This document shows, piece after piece, positions 19,293-26,300 of a stretch of 31,327 nucleotides of DNA. The stretch covers positions 1-31,327 of IMG/VR virus record IMGVR_UViG_3300025889_000577; one strand, given 5' to 3'. This stretch comes from a virus. A model generated the notes under the pieces. It searched no databases. It was not told the origin of the DNA and worked only from the letters and a program-made list of their open reading frames with translations. Position numbers and translations under genes: made by a program. How positions within the stretch are numbered: position 1 is the stretch's first letter; each line of letters begins with the position of its first letter.

Positions 19293-19419
19293 TCCAAATT
19301 TGGACCAGGAATTATATAGAGAAGTGGCATGGGATTTCTATACGGGAGAATGTTGTTCGTATGAAGTTGTTTGTCAAGAGTGTAACGAAAAAGAAAAAAA
19401 AGAAAATGACAAGAATTAA
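19243..19419 (+). CDS. Zinc-binding microprotein overlapping its neighbours, 58 aa
   Basis: ATG at 19243 begins MKVITDCSICKKDFMYDPNL; the middle has GECCSYEVVCQECNEKEKKE. The two CxxC pairs (CSIC and CQEC), with an extra CC, fit a small zinc finger. It overlaps the end of methyltransferase 3 by 50 bases and the start of the DenV-like gene by 14, in different frames. The Cys pattern in one frame and the DenV motifs in the other are the evidence that this gene is real and that the longer frame open from 19289 is not a fusion. Confidence 0.65.
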   Translation: MKVITDCSICKKDFMYDPNLDQELYREVAWDFYTGECCSYEVVCQECNEKEKKENDKN

Positions 19420-19759
19420 TGTTGGAATTCCCCCCGCCAATTTATCAACGAAACATTTGATAGCTGAGCATAGGGAAATAAAAAGAATACCTAATGTTGT
19501 TAGGTCAGGTAGATTTAGTATGGATGGTCAACCAAAAGAATTTAAACTAGGCACAGGTCATGTTAAGTTCTTTTATGATAAGTTGGGTTATCTTAAACAT
19601 AGATATATAAGTTTGTATGAAGAATGTATTAATAGAGGTTTTAAAGTTACTAATTATATTAATGCTTGGGATGATATTCCTATTTGCTATATGGGTGAGT
19701 ATAAGCCTACGGATAGAGATATATCAATTATTCTTCAACGTATAAAAGAAAGGTCTTAG
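19406..19759 (+). CDS. denV: Pyrimidine-dimer DNA glycosylase (T4 endonuclease V-like)
   Basis: A 117-residue homologue of T4 DenV, which cuts the glycosyl bond of UV-induced cyclobutane pyrimidine dimers and nicks the abasic site. Features seen: N-terminal TRIN, so Thr2 is the nucleophile once Met is removed; HLIAEHREIKR (17-27) with catalytic Glu24 (T4 E23) and substrate-contacting Arg; then FKLGTGHVKFFYDKLGYL and EECINRGF, all matching T4. The start is set here because Met must be directly before the Thr; the frame is open from 19289 but that extension would bury the nucleophile. It is shorter than T4's 138 residues, lacking the C-terminal WYKYYGKAIYA tail used in T4 to contact the lesion. 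Confidence 0.9.
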   Translation: MTRINVGIPPANLSTKHLIAEHREIKRIPNVVRSGRFSMDGQPKEFKLGTGHVKFFYDKLGYLKHRYISLYEECINRGFKVTNYINAWDDIPICYMGEYKPTDRDISIILQRIKERS

Positions 19760-19765
19760 CACATT

Positions 19766-19778
19766 TTTACTATCATCA
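19766..19778 (+). repeat. Intergenic 13-mer TTTACTATCATCA, copy 3
   Basis: Third exact copy of the 13-mer at 3819 and 11953. It lies six bases after the DenV-like stop and ten before the start of the next gene. Confidence 0.45.
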
Positions 19779-19787
19779 AAAAATATT

Positions 19788-19985
19788 ATGGAAAAATTAA
19801 CAATAAATGTATTAGAGTTAGCAAGCGAACTAGCACATATAGAATTACTGAAAGATTGGTCAGAATCTATAAAAATATATGAAGATGAAGAAGCTTCTAA
19901 ACTGACATATACAGAGGAGGCACAGGATTTATTTAATGAATACTATGATAAATACACAGATTTAATATTAACATGTAAATATTAG
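19788..19985 (+). CDS. Hypothetical acidic protein, 65 aa
   Basis: All-helical by appearance (LTINVLELASELAHIELLKD, EEASKLTYTEEAQDLFNEYY). No known family. First gene after the methyltransferase/DenV cluster, with the 13-mer repeat just upstream. Confidence 0.6.
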   Translation: MEKLTINVLELASELAHIELLKDWSESIKIYEDEEASKLTYTEEAQDLFNEYYDKYTDLILTCKY

Positions 19986-19994
19986 AAGTAATAT

Positions 19995-20246
19995 ATGAAA
20001 AGCATACAACATATAAATAAAAAATGCCCAAAATGTAATGGAGGCTTTAATGATTATCACTGTAATAATGGTGAAGAATATTTTAATTGCTACAACAAAA
20101 ATTGCTCATTTTCATATAAAATAGAGTTTAAAAAAAATAAGGATGGAGATATATCAAAAAAATATGATAAACTTAGTAATAGTATTAATTCAATAAAAAT
20201 TGAGACTGTTTGGGAAAATAATAAAAAAATTGTTAGAGAATTATGA
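19995..20246 (+). CDS. Zinc-ribbon small protein, 83 aa
   Basis: The N-terminal half has CPKCNGGFNDYHC then YFNCYNKNC, two CxxC-like pairs of a zinc ribbon as in nucleic-acid-binding phage proteins. The C-terminal half is basic and helical (KKYDKLSNSINSIKI). Probably binds DNA or RNA; function unknown. Its stop overlaps the next start (TTATGA). Confidence 0.6.
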   Translation: MKSIQHINKKCPKCNGGFNDYHCNNGEEYFNCYNKNCSFSYKIEFKKNKDGDISKKYDKLSNSINSIKIETVWENNKKIVREL

Positions 20247-20338
20247 GAAATGCAACTAATTTAGCTGATTGGTCAAACCATTGGGACCATTTTAATATTG
20301 AAATATATTTTAGAATATTATCAATGAAACAAAGATAG
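20243..20338 (+). CDS. Microprotein, 31 aa
   Basis: MRNATNLADWSNHWDHFNIE and IYFRILSMKQR. Overlaps the preceding stop by four bases, the usual coupling in this genome, which is the main support. Otherwise unremarkable; it could be a chance frame. Confidence 0.35.
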   Translation: MRNATNLADWSNHWDHFNIEIYFRILSMKQR

Positions 20339-20359
20339 AAACATATAAAATTATAGTAG

Positions 20360-20464
20360 ATGAAAAAAATATTTAAAAAATTAAAATCTATTCATGAATA
20401 TTTAAAATGGATAGATGAAGAAAGAATTAAAGCAATGATAAATTGTGGTAGAGGATTTAATTAA
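20360..20464 (+). CDS. Basic microprotein, 34 aa
   Basis: MKKIFKKLKSIHEYLKWIDE then ERIKAMINCGRGFN: an amphipathic basic helix. Spacing to the next gene is typical (12 bases). Family unknown. Confidence 0.4.
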   Translation: MKKIFKKLKSIHEYLKWIDEERIKAMINCGRGFN

Positions 20465-20476
20465 AATAAAATAAAA

Positions 20477-20683
20477 ATGAGTACAACATTCGGAGTAAAA
20501 GTAAAAGATAATATAGTTGAAGTAGCATTTCGTAGAAATGGAATGAGATTCATAAATGAATTAGCAGAATTACTGCCAGATGATACGCCTGTAATTCCTT
20601 TAGATAACACAGCGCAAGGGGTTTACACAATAGGTGATGTTAAAAGAGAAATTGAACAAATAAACCAAAACAAAGATGAATGA
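20477..20683 (+). CDS. Conserved small phage protein, 68 aa
   Basis: MSTTFGVKVKDNIVEVAFRR, then LPDDTPVIPLDNTAQGVYTI and GDVKREIEQINQNKDE. The VIPLDNTAQGVYTIGD block is strongly conserved in small proteins of several phages, as I recall; function unknown. The NQNKDE end is encoded by the next gene's initiation region, and the two genes overlap by eight bases. Confidence 0.6.
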   Translation: MSTTFGVKVKDNIVEVAFRRNGMRFINELAELLPDDTPVIPLDNTAQGVYTIGDVKREIEQINQNKDE

Positions 20684-20867
20684 AGCTTATGAAAACTCCT
20701 ACAAGTTATTGATGGGAGAAACAACCTATGATAAGTTAGCTGAAGATGGTATGTTCTTATTGCCAGTCAATCATGAAGATCCTTCAGTTACATTAAAGTA
20801 TTTTGAAGAGATTGAAGATTATGAAAAATGTATAAAAATTAGAGATAAGCAAAACAAAGATGAATAG
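20676..20867 (+). CDS. Small protein with EDYEKC motif, 63 aa
   Basis: Contains MFLLPVNHEDPSVTLKYFEE and IEDYEKCIKIRDKQNKDE. The combination LPVNHEDP followed by YFE..EDYEKC resembles short conserved phage proteins of unknown role. Overlaps both neighbours by eight bases. Confidence 0.6.
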   Translation: MNEAYENSYKLLMGETTYDKLAEDGMFLLPVNHEDPSVTLKYFEEIEDYEKCIKIRDKQNKDE

Positions 20868-20949
20868 ATTTGTAAAACCAATAACATGGTTTACTATATT
20901 TGTGGTATCTTGCTATATATGGGTAAATATTATTAAAATAATAATTTAA
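20860..20949 (+). CDS. Single-pass membrane microprotein, 29 aa
   Basis: MNRFVKPITWFTIFVVSCYI then WVNIIKIII: one membrane helix with a positive N-terminus. It starts inside the end of the preceding gene with the recurrent AAAACAAAGATGA context. Confidence 0.45.
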   Translation: MNRFVKPITWFTIFVVSCYIWVNIIKIII

Positions 20950-20954
20950 AAATT

Positions 20955-21170
20955 ATGGGGATATTTTGCGAGAATAAAACAATATATAAATCAGGATGGT
21001 GGATTCAAGTTAGTCCACTAGCTAAAATAAATCCAGAAGAATGGATAGTTGCTATATATAAAAAAGGTAAGGCATCTTGGATTACTGAAGAATGTAAGGA
21101 TGGATTTGCCGATCCTATATCAGCAAAAGAATGGGGAATTAGTTATATAAACTCTAAAAATAAAGTATGA
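20955..21170 (+). CDS. Hypothetical protein, 71 aa
   Basis: Unknown family, rich in Trp (GWWIQVSPLA, EEWIVAIYK, ASWITEEC, KEWGISYI), suggesting a small beta sheet with a final helix. Five bases after the membrane microprotein, and overlaps the next gene by four (ATGA). Confidence 0.6.
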   Translation: MGIFCENKTIYKSGWWIQVSPLAKINPEEWIVAIYKKGKASWITEECKDGFADPISAKEWGISYINSKNKV

Positions 21171-21373
21171 ATGATGAAATAGTGACAGATAAAGGAACTT
21201 TTGAGTGTAAGTTAGAGACAGGCTCAGAGAAGTTTTACTTAAATCGTAATCAATGTATGGCTTACGAAATGTGTATTGTAACAGATTTAAATGGTAATAA
21301 GATATCTAATGGTATGAAAGCATTAGATTCGTATTTTAAAAAATTAAGAAAATTAGCAAATGGAGGAGAATAG
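21167..21373 (+). CDS. Hypothetical protein, 68 aa
   Basis: MNDEIVTDKGTFECKLETGS, NQCMAYEMCIVTDLNG and a basic C-terminal helix (ALDSYFKKLRKLANGG). Two Cys in the centre; family unknown. Overlaps both neighbours (4 and 14 bases). Confidence 0.6.
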   Translation: MNDEIVTDKGTFECKLETGSEKFYLNRNQCMAYEMCIVTDLNGNKISNGMKALDSYFKKLRKLANGGE

Positions 21374-21590
21374 AAGGCTATATGATAGAATGAAAAGTAG
21401 AAATATAAGTACATTACAGTTGCATAGAGTTCTAAATGAAATAGATATACATATACCTAAAAGAACTCTTCAATACTATTTAGATAGTGATATGCTTAAG
21501 TGTAAAGATGATAGAGTGCAAAAGGTTGCCGACTTTCTAATAAAATCTTTTGATGAAACAATTTTAAATTTAAAAACAGTAATAGATTAA
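21360..21590 (+). CDS. Possible HTH DNA-binding protein, 76 aa
   Basis: The sequence SRNISTLQLHRVLNEI-DIHIPKRTLQYYLDSD (13-45) fits two helices with a turn, and VQKVADFLIKSFDETI (54-69) a third, as in Cro/C1-type helix-turn-helix proteins (recognition-helix candidate KRTLQYYLDSD). It may regulate phage or host transcription. The fold is judged by eye. Overlaps the previous gene by 14 bases. Confidence 0.5.
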   Translation: MEENRRLYDRMKSRNISTLQLHRVLNEIDIHIPKRTLQYYLDSDMLKCKDDRVQKVADFLIKSFDETILNLKTVID

Positions 21591-21592
21591 GT

Positions 21593-21688
21593 ATGGTAGT
21601 ATTTTGGATTTATGTAGTAATTATGTCTTACATTTCTATAGCGGTTATTGTCGCTGATTATGAAGAACAAAGTAAAAAACATAATTAA
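21593..21688 (+). CDS. Single-pass membrane microprotein, 31 aa
   Basis: MVVFWIYVVIMSYISIAVIV forms one membrane helix, followed by a polar tail ADYEEQSKKHN. It is directly joined to the next gene: its TAA is followed at once by the ATG of the thioesterase. Confidence 0.5.
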   Translation: MVVFWIYVVIMSYISIAVIVADYEEQSKKHN

Positions 21689-22093
21689 ATGGAATTAATA
21701 AATAGTTATCCTATAAAAAAATCAGATTTAGGATTTCATGGTAATTTATTTGGTGGTAAACTTTTGGCCTGGATTGATGCTTCAGCTGCTGCTTATGCAA
21801 TGCAACTATGTGATACACCTAGAATGGTAACAGTAAGTATTGATCAATGTAATTTTGAAAAACCTGCAAGAGAGAGTCAATTAATAAAGATATATGGCTT
21901 ACCTACTTACATAGGTAACACATCTATAGCTTTACATATGGAGGCTAGAGCACACAGTGTTTATACTGGAAAACAGGTTTTAATTTTAAAAACAGAGATA
22001 AAGTTTGTACACATTGATGAAGATGGGAATCCTATCCCCATAAATGATAGGGCTAAAAATAAAGTGAGTAATAAAATTTTAAAAAAAGAGTAA
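21689..22093 (+). CDS. Hotdog-fold acyl-CoA thioesterase
   Basis: A 134-residue single-domain hotdog thioesterase, similar in plan to YciA/acyl-CoA hydrolases that release free fatty acid from CoA. The diagnostic block is GFHGNLFGGKLLAWIDASAA (15-34), with the conserved FGG before the helix and Asp30 as the usual catalytic acid. It is followed by VTVSIDQCNFEKPAR (47-61) and the strand TEIKFVHIDEDGNP (102-115). The function in a phage is not known; altering host lipid or CoA pools during infection is inference. The neighbours are membrane microproteins, a secreted protein and a metalloprotease-like protein, so this may be an envelope-directed cluster. Confidence 0.85.
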   Translation: MELINSYPIKKSDLGFHGNLFGGKLLAWIDASAAAYAMQLCDTPRMVTVSIDQCNFEKPARESQLIKIYGLPTYIGNTSIALHMEARAHSVYTGKQVLILKTEIKFVHIDEDGNPIPINDRAKNKVSNKILKKE

Positions 22094-22212
22094 TGGATTT
22101 AATAGATAAAGACTTCGTTATAGAAGTATTAATGAGAGAAAATAGAATGCTAAAAACAATTTTAATAATAGAAACAATATGTAGTATTGCTTTACTAATT
22201 TTTATACTATGA
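22093..22212 (+). CDS. Membrane microprotein, 39 aa
   Basis: MDLIDKDFVIEVLMRENRML is a helical cytoplasmic part, then KTILIIETICSIALLIFIL a C-terminal membrane helix, a tail-anchored layout. It starts at the last base of the thioesterase stop and overlaps the next gene by four bases. Confidence 0.5.
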   Translation: MDLIDKDFVIEVLMRENRMLKTILIIETICSIALLIFIL

Positions 22213-22544
22213 AAAAACTAATTTTTTTGTTTACAACATTTATTTCATTAAATTTGTATTCCCAATTGGAATTACCTCTTCCACAGAGTCATTATGAACA
22301 AGTTGGTCCATATTGTGATACCAATAAATGTGGTAGGTGGATAACCTATTATAAAGATGGTAATATAGCAATGGTTGAAACATTTGATGAAGAAGGAAGA
22401 TTAAAAGGGGAAAGATTCACATTTAGAACAGATGGTACAGTTAAACACTACACTGAATGGGAATATGGTATTAAAGTAGGAAAAGAGATTTTCTTTGATG
22501 AGAATGGTTATCCTATAGAAGTTATTTATATTAAAAAAAAATGA
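22209..22544 (+). CDS. Secreted MORN/YwqK-like repeat protein
   Basis: A 111-residue protein with a signal peptide (MKKLIFLFTTFISLNLYS, 1-18, cleavage near YSQ) and a beta-hairpin repeat domain. The units RWITYYKDGNIAMVETFDEE, GRLKGERFTFRTDGTVKHYT and GIKVGKEIFFDENGYP have the Y.dGn....ey..G...G....y..nG rhythm of MORN_2/YwqK repeats. Bacteroidota have many such exported proteins of unclear role. Acting in the host periplasm or outside the cell is inferred from the signal. Overlaps the preceding and following genes by four bases each. Confidence 0.7.
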   Translation: MKKLIFLFTTFISLNLYSQLELPLPQSHYEQVGPYCDTNKCGRWITYYKDGNIAMVETFDEEGRLKGERFTFRTDGTVKHYTEWEYGIKVGKEIFFDENGYPIEVIYIKKK

Positions 22545-22924
22545 TAGTCATAAAAAAAGATAATTACGATTTAATACTTAGCTATGATCCTAGTGATTTG
22601 TTTAGACACTACAATGTTGAGGAGATGCATGGTTTATCCTTAAAGGAATCTATGAATCATCCTAATACAAAGGATAGTGCTTACATTTGTGGATTGTGTA
22701 ATTATGTACCCAAAGATGATGGTATGTATGAAGTTGGAGATAGGATGTTTGTATTTATAAATTTAACTAGATGTAATAATCCTATTGAAACATTTGGGCA
22801 TATTATGCATGAGATGATGCACTTATCATTTGAATTACATGATTATGATATATACAAAGAAGAAGAAATGATAACATGGGCAGAGAAAGAGTCTCATGAA
22901 GTTTATAAATACATTGAAAAGTAG
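22541..22924 (+). CDS. HExxH metalloprotease-like protein, 127 aa
   Basis: The motif HIMHEMMHLSFELH (87-100) has H90-E91-x-x-H94, with His100 (HEMMHLSFELH) as a possible third ligand, the pattern of zincin-type peptidases. The upstream part has a strand RMFVFINLTRC, as seen before the helix in small zincins. There is no signal peptide, so it acts in the cytoplasm if expressed alone. A second, smaller HExxH protein is at 14381. Substrate unknown; the family cannot be set by eye. Confidence 0.6.
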   Translation: MIVIKKDNYDLILSYDPSDLFRHYNVEEMHGLSLKESMNHPNTKDSAYICGLCNYVPKDDGMYEVGDRMFVFINLTRCNNPIETFGHIMHEMMHLSFELHDYDIYKEEEMITWAEKESHEVYKYIEK

Positions 22925-22925
22925 T

Positions 22926-23228
22926 ATGGCTGAAAATAGAAAAGAGATATCTTTTAAAATTAAATTATTGATAATATTTATATCAGCCATATTGTTAGAA
23001 GCTAATAGTATAGCTGGAATGAGATTCCTTATAGATAATAATTATGTAGGAATGGCTATATCTGTTTTTATAACTCCCTTTGTTTGTTTACCAATGAACC
23101 ACTTTACAATAGAGGTAAAAACATTAAGAGAGAGAATATGGATTGCGTGTGCTTTTTCTACAGGATTTACATTAGGAGTAATATTAATTAGACCATTCTT
23201 TGAATTAGAAGGTGGGGGGTTTTTTTAA
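22926..23228 (+). CDS. Membrane protein with three predicted helices, 100 aa
   Basis: The start is set at the ATG at 22926, two bases after the previous stop; the frame is open from 22896 but that lies within the previous gene. Helices are about 10-28 (FKIKLLIIFISAILLEANS), 36-53 (NNYVGMAISVFITPFVC) and 70-87 (IWIACAFSTGFTLGVILI). Ends in GGGFF. I recognise no family. Confidence 0.65.
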   Translation: MAENRKEISFKIKLLIIFISAILLEANSIAGMRFLIDNNYVGMAISVFITPFVCLPMNHFTIEVKTLRERIWIACAFSTGFTLGVILIRPFFELEGGGFF

Positions 23229-23244
23229 AAATATCAAGGTAGCA

Positions 23245-23319
23245 ATGCTAGTAATATACATATTGATAATAGGTATATCATATTTTATTTATAAAAAAAT
23301 TAAAAAACTAATAAAATGA
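23245..23319 (+). CDS. Membrane microprotein, 24 aa
   Basis: MLVIYILIIGISYFIYKKIK then KLIK: one membrane helix with a basic C-terminal tail. Overlaps the next gene by four bases (ATGA), which supports translation. Confidence 0.4.
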   Translation: MLVIYILIIGISYFIYKKIKKLIK

Positions 23320-23444
23320 AAGATTTTAATAAGAGAGTTGATGATTTAATTAAGATAGCAATAGAAGTTAAAAAATTAGTGTCTACCAAACCCAATGATG
23401 CTGATTTAGGTTATGAAATAAGAAAATTAATTTTAAAGAAATGA
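23316..23444 (+). CDS. Microprotein, 42 aa
   Basis: MKDFNKRVDDLIKIAIEVKK and LGYEIRKLILKK are two amphipathic helices joined by a short loop. Overlaps both neighbours by four bases. Family unknown. Confidence 0.5.
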   Translation: MKDFNKRVDDLIKIAIEVKKLVSTKPNDADLGYEIRKLILKK

Positions 23445-23833
23445 GAGAAGAATTAAAAAAAGTAAAGGAATTCCATGAGGCATTTGGTTTAAAAGATAAA
23501 TTGTCTGAATCCCCCTCACAAATTAGTAAATCAGATTCAGAATTAAGACATTCTTTAATGCAAGAAGAAAATACAGAGTATCTAGATGCTTGTAATAATA
23601 ACGATATTGAGGAAATAGCTGATGCTCTAGGTGATCAACTATATATTTTATGTGGTACTATACTAGCACATGGTATGGGGGATATCATTGTTAACATATT
23701 TAATGAGATACATAGATCTAATATGAGTAAACTTGATAAGAATGGTAAACCTATATATAGGGAAGATGGTAAAATCTTAAAGGGAGAAAATTATTTTAAG
23801 CCGAATTTTAAAAATATCTTGGATATTAAGTAA
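23441..23833 (+). CDS. MazG-like nucleotide pyrophosphohydrolase
   Basis: An all-alpha NTP pyrophosphohydrolase that would remove pyrophosphate from (d)NTPs. Key residues: EExxE (E42, E43, E46) in the first helix of the domain and EEIADALGD (57-65) giving E58, D61 and D65, together coordinating Mg2+. The tail EIHRSNMSKLDKNGKPIYRE continuing to GKILKGENYFKP is typical of the phage/HisE-like subgroup that binds the base. The protein has 130 residues, the size of a single-domain enzyme. Role: adjust nucleotide pools or counter (p)ppGpp signalling, as proposed for phage MazG in general. It precedes the promoter at 23819 and the nuclease gene. Confidence 0.85.
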   Translation: MREELKKVKEFHEAFGLKDKLSESPSQISKSDSELRHSLMQEENTEYLDACNNNDIEEIADALGDQLYILCGTILAHGMGDIIVNIFNEIHRSNMSKLDKNGKPIYREDGKILKGENYFKPNFKNILDIK

Positions 23834-23849
23834 AATTTTACTATTTTTG
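23819..23849 (+). promoter_or_regulatory. Bacteroidota-type promoter, leaderless arrangement
   Basis: TTG (23819-23821), 20 bases, TATTTTTG (23842-23849), a full consensus match. The ATG at 23853 lies three bases after the box. It starts the unit of the nucleases. Confidence 0.7.
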
Positions 23850-23852
23850 CAT

Positions 23853-24602
23853 ATGGAAAAAATAATATTACCAAGACAAGCAGAGGATGGAAACTATTAT
23901 ATATCTTATTCTCAATACAATTCGTTTAAAAGTCTTAAAAGTTTTAATTTAGGAATAGAAGGCAAGCATGAATACATTAGAACATACTTCTTAAATGAAA
24001 CTCATCCTGATCAGGGGTGGGCAGAATTTGGACAAGATGTAGAAGATTATATATGCTATGGGACTCTAAATAAAACTAAGTTAAAAAAACTTGACAAGGA
24101 GAGAAGTAATAATAATCAAAAATTAGTTTCTGAAGTAATTAGTGGTTTCAATGAAGATGAAAAGAATACACTAAGTAAAATAGAACCATTAGGTAATTTT
24201 CAAGTAGAAGTGAACTTAAAGATACTACCAAATGTTTTTATAAAAGGTTATATAGACGATGCTACAAAGGATTTAACTCATATAAGAGATTACAAAACTT
24301 GTAGTAAAAATAGCTCTAAAAAATACTATGGTGATGACTACTACCAATTAGATATTTATAGTGCTTGGGTAAAACAAGAAACAGGAGAGTTTCCAAAGAA
24401 AGCGGAAGTCTGTATGATAGAAAGGAAAGGTAATTGCTTTGGTCTTGTAGAAAGAAGGGACTTACTTACAGTTGGTAATGAAGTTTGGTATAATGATAGA
24501 GAAATCTATAAGGATAGAGTGGATTACGTTGTTGATGATATAAAGAAAGTGGTTTCTGAAATATCAGATTTGTATAAAGTTTTTTTAAAATCAAATAAAT
24601 AA
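23853..24602 (+). CDS. PD-(D/E)XK family nuclease
   Basis: A 249-residue protein of the RecB/lambda-exonuclease-like restriction fold. The catalytic core is GYID (D135), then IRDYKTCSK (D146-x-K148), followed by a helix YYQLDIYSAW with Q165 and Y169, the QxxxY pattern of RecB-type nucleases. The start is ATG 23853, after a consensus promoter; an in-frame TTG two codons earlier overlaps the promoter box and is rejected. Related phage proteins are thought to be exonucleases acting in recombination or host-DNA degradation. It is the first gene of the DNA-metabolism unit and is followed with a one-base overlap. Confidence 0.75.
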   Translation: MEKIILPRQAEDGNYYISYSQYNSFKSLKSFNLGIEGKHEYIRTYFLNETHPDQGWAEFGQDVEDYICYGTLNKTKLKKLDKERSNNNQKLVSEVISGFNEDEKNTLSKIEPLGNFQVEVNLKILPNVFIKGYIDDATKDLTHIRDYKTCSKNSSKKYYGDDYYQLDIYSAWVKQETGEFPKKAEVCMIERKGNCFGLVERRDLLTVGNEVWYNDREIYKDRVDYVVDDIKKVVSEISDLYKVFLKSNK

Positions 24603-24862
24603 TGAGATTAGTAGCAAAATCAGAATGGTTTATGTTTGGTAAAGGATTCGAAGATGAAGTTGAATCTTTCTTAGGATCTTTTATCATAGAAAGAAAAGAG
24701 GTAAATGGTAGGGTGTCTTGGTATGGAGAAAAAAGACACTACGTTAAAGAGCCTAATTCAAAACATTGGCAAGTTATAGAAGATGAAAAAATGTATCAAA
24801 CTGATGAGCCAAAGTTTGAGAAAGCCAGAAGAGAATTAGAGATGAGAATAATAGCAAATTAA
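24602..24862 (+). CDS. Hypothetical protein, 86 aa
   Basis: Unknown family. A basic-aromatic middle (NGRVSWYGEKRHYVKEPNSK) lies between two helices (KGFEDEVESFLGSFI and KFEKARRELEMRII). It overlaps the nuclease stop by one base, so it is probably translated with it and could be a partner. Confidence 0.6.
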   Translation: MRLVAKSEWFMFGKGFEDEVESFLGSFIIERKEVNGRVSWYGEKRHYVKEPNSKHWQVIEDEKMYQTDEPKFEKARRELEMRIIAN

Positions 24863-24878
24863 TTAAAATCCAAATAAA

Positions 24879-25283
24879 ATGAGTGAAGAAAAAGTAGATG
24901 CAAAAAAGTTACTAGAGGAATCTAGAAAGGAAAGAGAAGCTGTAAATAAAGTTTTTGATGAGCTTTTAGTTAAACTTAGTGAAGAAGGTTATTCTAATAG
25001 GGGTTACTCTTCAGAATCAAGTATAACTATGAAGGGCGAGTTGTTCGCAACATTCTTAAATACTTTAACTTACACTAAAAACACATTAGAGAATATTGAT
25101 AAGACACTAGAGGCTACTATTAGGTCTTCTGAGTTATTACAAAATAACTTTGCAAAAATGACTATCCAATTAATGGAACAACACATAAAGAATATTGAAG
25201 ATGGTAATACGTCAACAATGGATGAGTTGGATGCACAAGATTCTGAAAAGAAGATTAAGGAAGTAAAGAAAAATAAAAAATAA
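24879..25283 (+). CDS. Helical/coiled-coil phage protein, 134 aa
   Basis: Predicted almost entirely helical with heptad-like Leu/Ile spacing in 1-35 and 60-115 (TLTYTKNTLENIDKTLEATI, LQNNFAKMTIQLMEQHIKNI), and a lysine-rich tail. No known motif. It lies between the two nucleases and may scaffold or bind one of them; unproven. Confidence 0.6.
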   Translation: MSEEKVDAKKLLEESRKEREAVNKVFDELLVKLSEEGYSNRGYSSESSITMKGELFATFLNTLTYTKNTLENIDKTLEATIRSSELLQNNFAKMTIQLMEQHIKNIEDGNTSTMDELDAQDSEKKIKEVKKNKK

Positions 25284-25286
25284 CAT

Positions 25287-26204
25287 ATGAATAGAAGAGT
25301 AAGAACCAAGAACGTCGAAGATTTATTATTCTTTGACATAGAGACAGTATCTCGTAATCCAGAGCCTATAATTGATACAAAAGAGTATGACTTGTATGCT
25401 TGGTTTATTAGAGATAAAGAAACAAATAAAATACCTGAGCATGATGAAATTGTAAGAAGTTACAAAATGAATGCTGCTTTAAAACCGGAGTTTAACAAAA
25501 TCGTTTGTATAAGTGTTGGTTTTGTAAAAGGTGATACAATTTATTATAAAGCAATTACAGGTAATCAAAAAGATATAATAGAAGAATTTTATTCTATTGT
25601 AAATGAGACAGGAAAACTTTTAGCGGGCCATAATATAATTGGATTTGACTTACCTATAGTTAGACTTAAGGCTTTTGAATCAGGTGTTCAAATAGGTTTG
25701 CCAGAGACTTTAAATGATTCTGGAGCAAAACCATGGACTATAGCTGAGAATCTATTTGATACAATGGACATCACGAAGGGTACATATTTCAATAACATAT
25801 CTTTAGATTCAATGTGTATGCTAGCAAATATAGATACCCCAAAAGATGATATATCAGGTAGCCAGGTAACCGAAACCTTTTATAAAGGAGAGATTGAAAG
25901 AATTGCTAATTACTGTAACAAAGATGTTATAGCATCAATAGAATTATTTCTAGCTCTTCAAGGAAATAGTGGCACTATAAAATATTACATTGAGAGAGGT
26001 GGAAAAATTGAAAATAGTCCACTAATTACAGCGATTGGAATGACTAAGCAAGTTAATGATACACAAAAAGCTAGGTTGCTAGAGGTAGCTAAGGGTTTAA
26101 AAACTAAAGAAAAGGAGAGGTTAGTTGACATAGTTAAGGCTTGTTTAGCAAAGAATAAATTTGAAGAAAGTGAAGAAAAGTTATTTAAAACTTTGTTAAA
26201 GTAA
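25287..26204 (+). CDS. DEDDy-type 3'-5' exonuclease (DnaQ-like)
   Basis: A 305-residue protein with the RNase H-fold exonuclease motifs: Exo I FFDIET with D17 and E19; Exo II AGHNIIGFDLP with D121; Exo III YCNKD (Y209, D213), the YxxxD form. These define the DEDDy class of PolB-like proofreading exonucleases, here as a stand-alone protein. The C-terminal third (about 225-305) is helical and basic without a known domain. Expected to remove nucleotides from 3' ends in replication or recombination. It is followed by a strong terminator. Confidence 0.85.
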   Translation: MNRRVRTKNVEDLLFFDIETVSRNPEPIIDTKEYDLYAWFIRDKETNKIPEHDEIVRSYKMNAALKPEFNKIVCISVGFVKGDTIYYKAITGNQKDIIEEFYSIVNETGKLLAGHNIIGFDLPIVRLKAFESGVQIGLPETLNDSGAKPWTIAENLFDTMDITKGTYFNNISLDSMCMLANIDTPKDDISGSQVTETFYKGEIERIANYCNKDVIASIELFLALQGNSGTIKYYIERGGKIENSPLITAIGMTKQVNDTQKARLLEVAKGLKTKEKERLVDIVKACLAKNKFEESEEKLFKTLLK

Positions 26205-26244
26205 AAAAGTACACCATGCCAATGGAGTAAGTCCCATAACACAC

Positions 26245-26282
26245 ACCCCCTAGCAAGTTTAAAAATTTGTTGGGGGGTTTTT
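26245..26282 (+). terminator. Rho-independent terminator
   Basis: ACCCCCTAGCAAG (26245-26257) pairs with TTTGTTGGGGGGT (26266-26278) in a 13-bp stem with three G-U pairs, followed by T. It ends the nuclease transcript before 26301. Confidence 0.9.
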
Positions 26283-26300
26283 AAAAAAATATCTAATAAA

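Noticed and set aside
19289-19405. N-terminal extension of the DenV-like protein
   Set aside because: The enzyme needs Thr2 at a free N-terminus; the upstream part overlaps the zinc microprotein in another frame.
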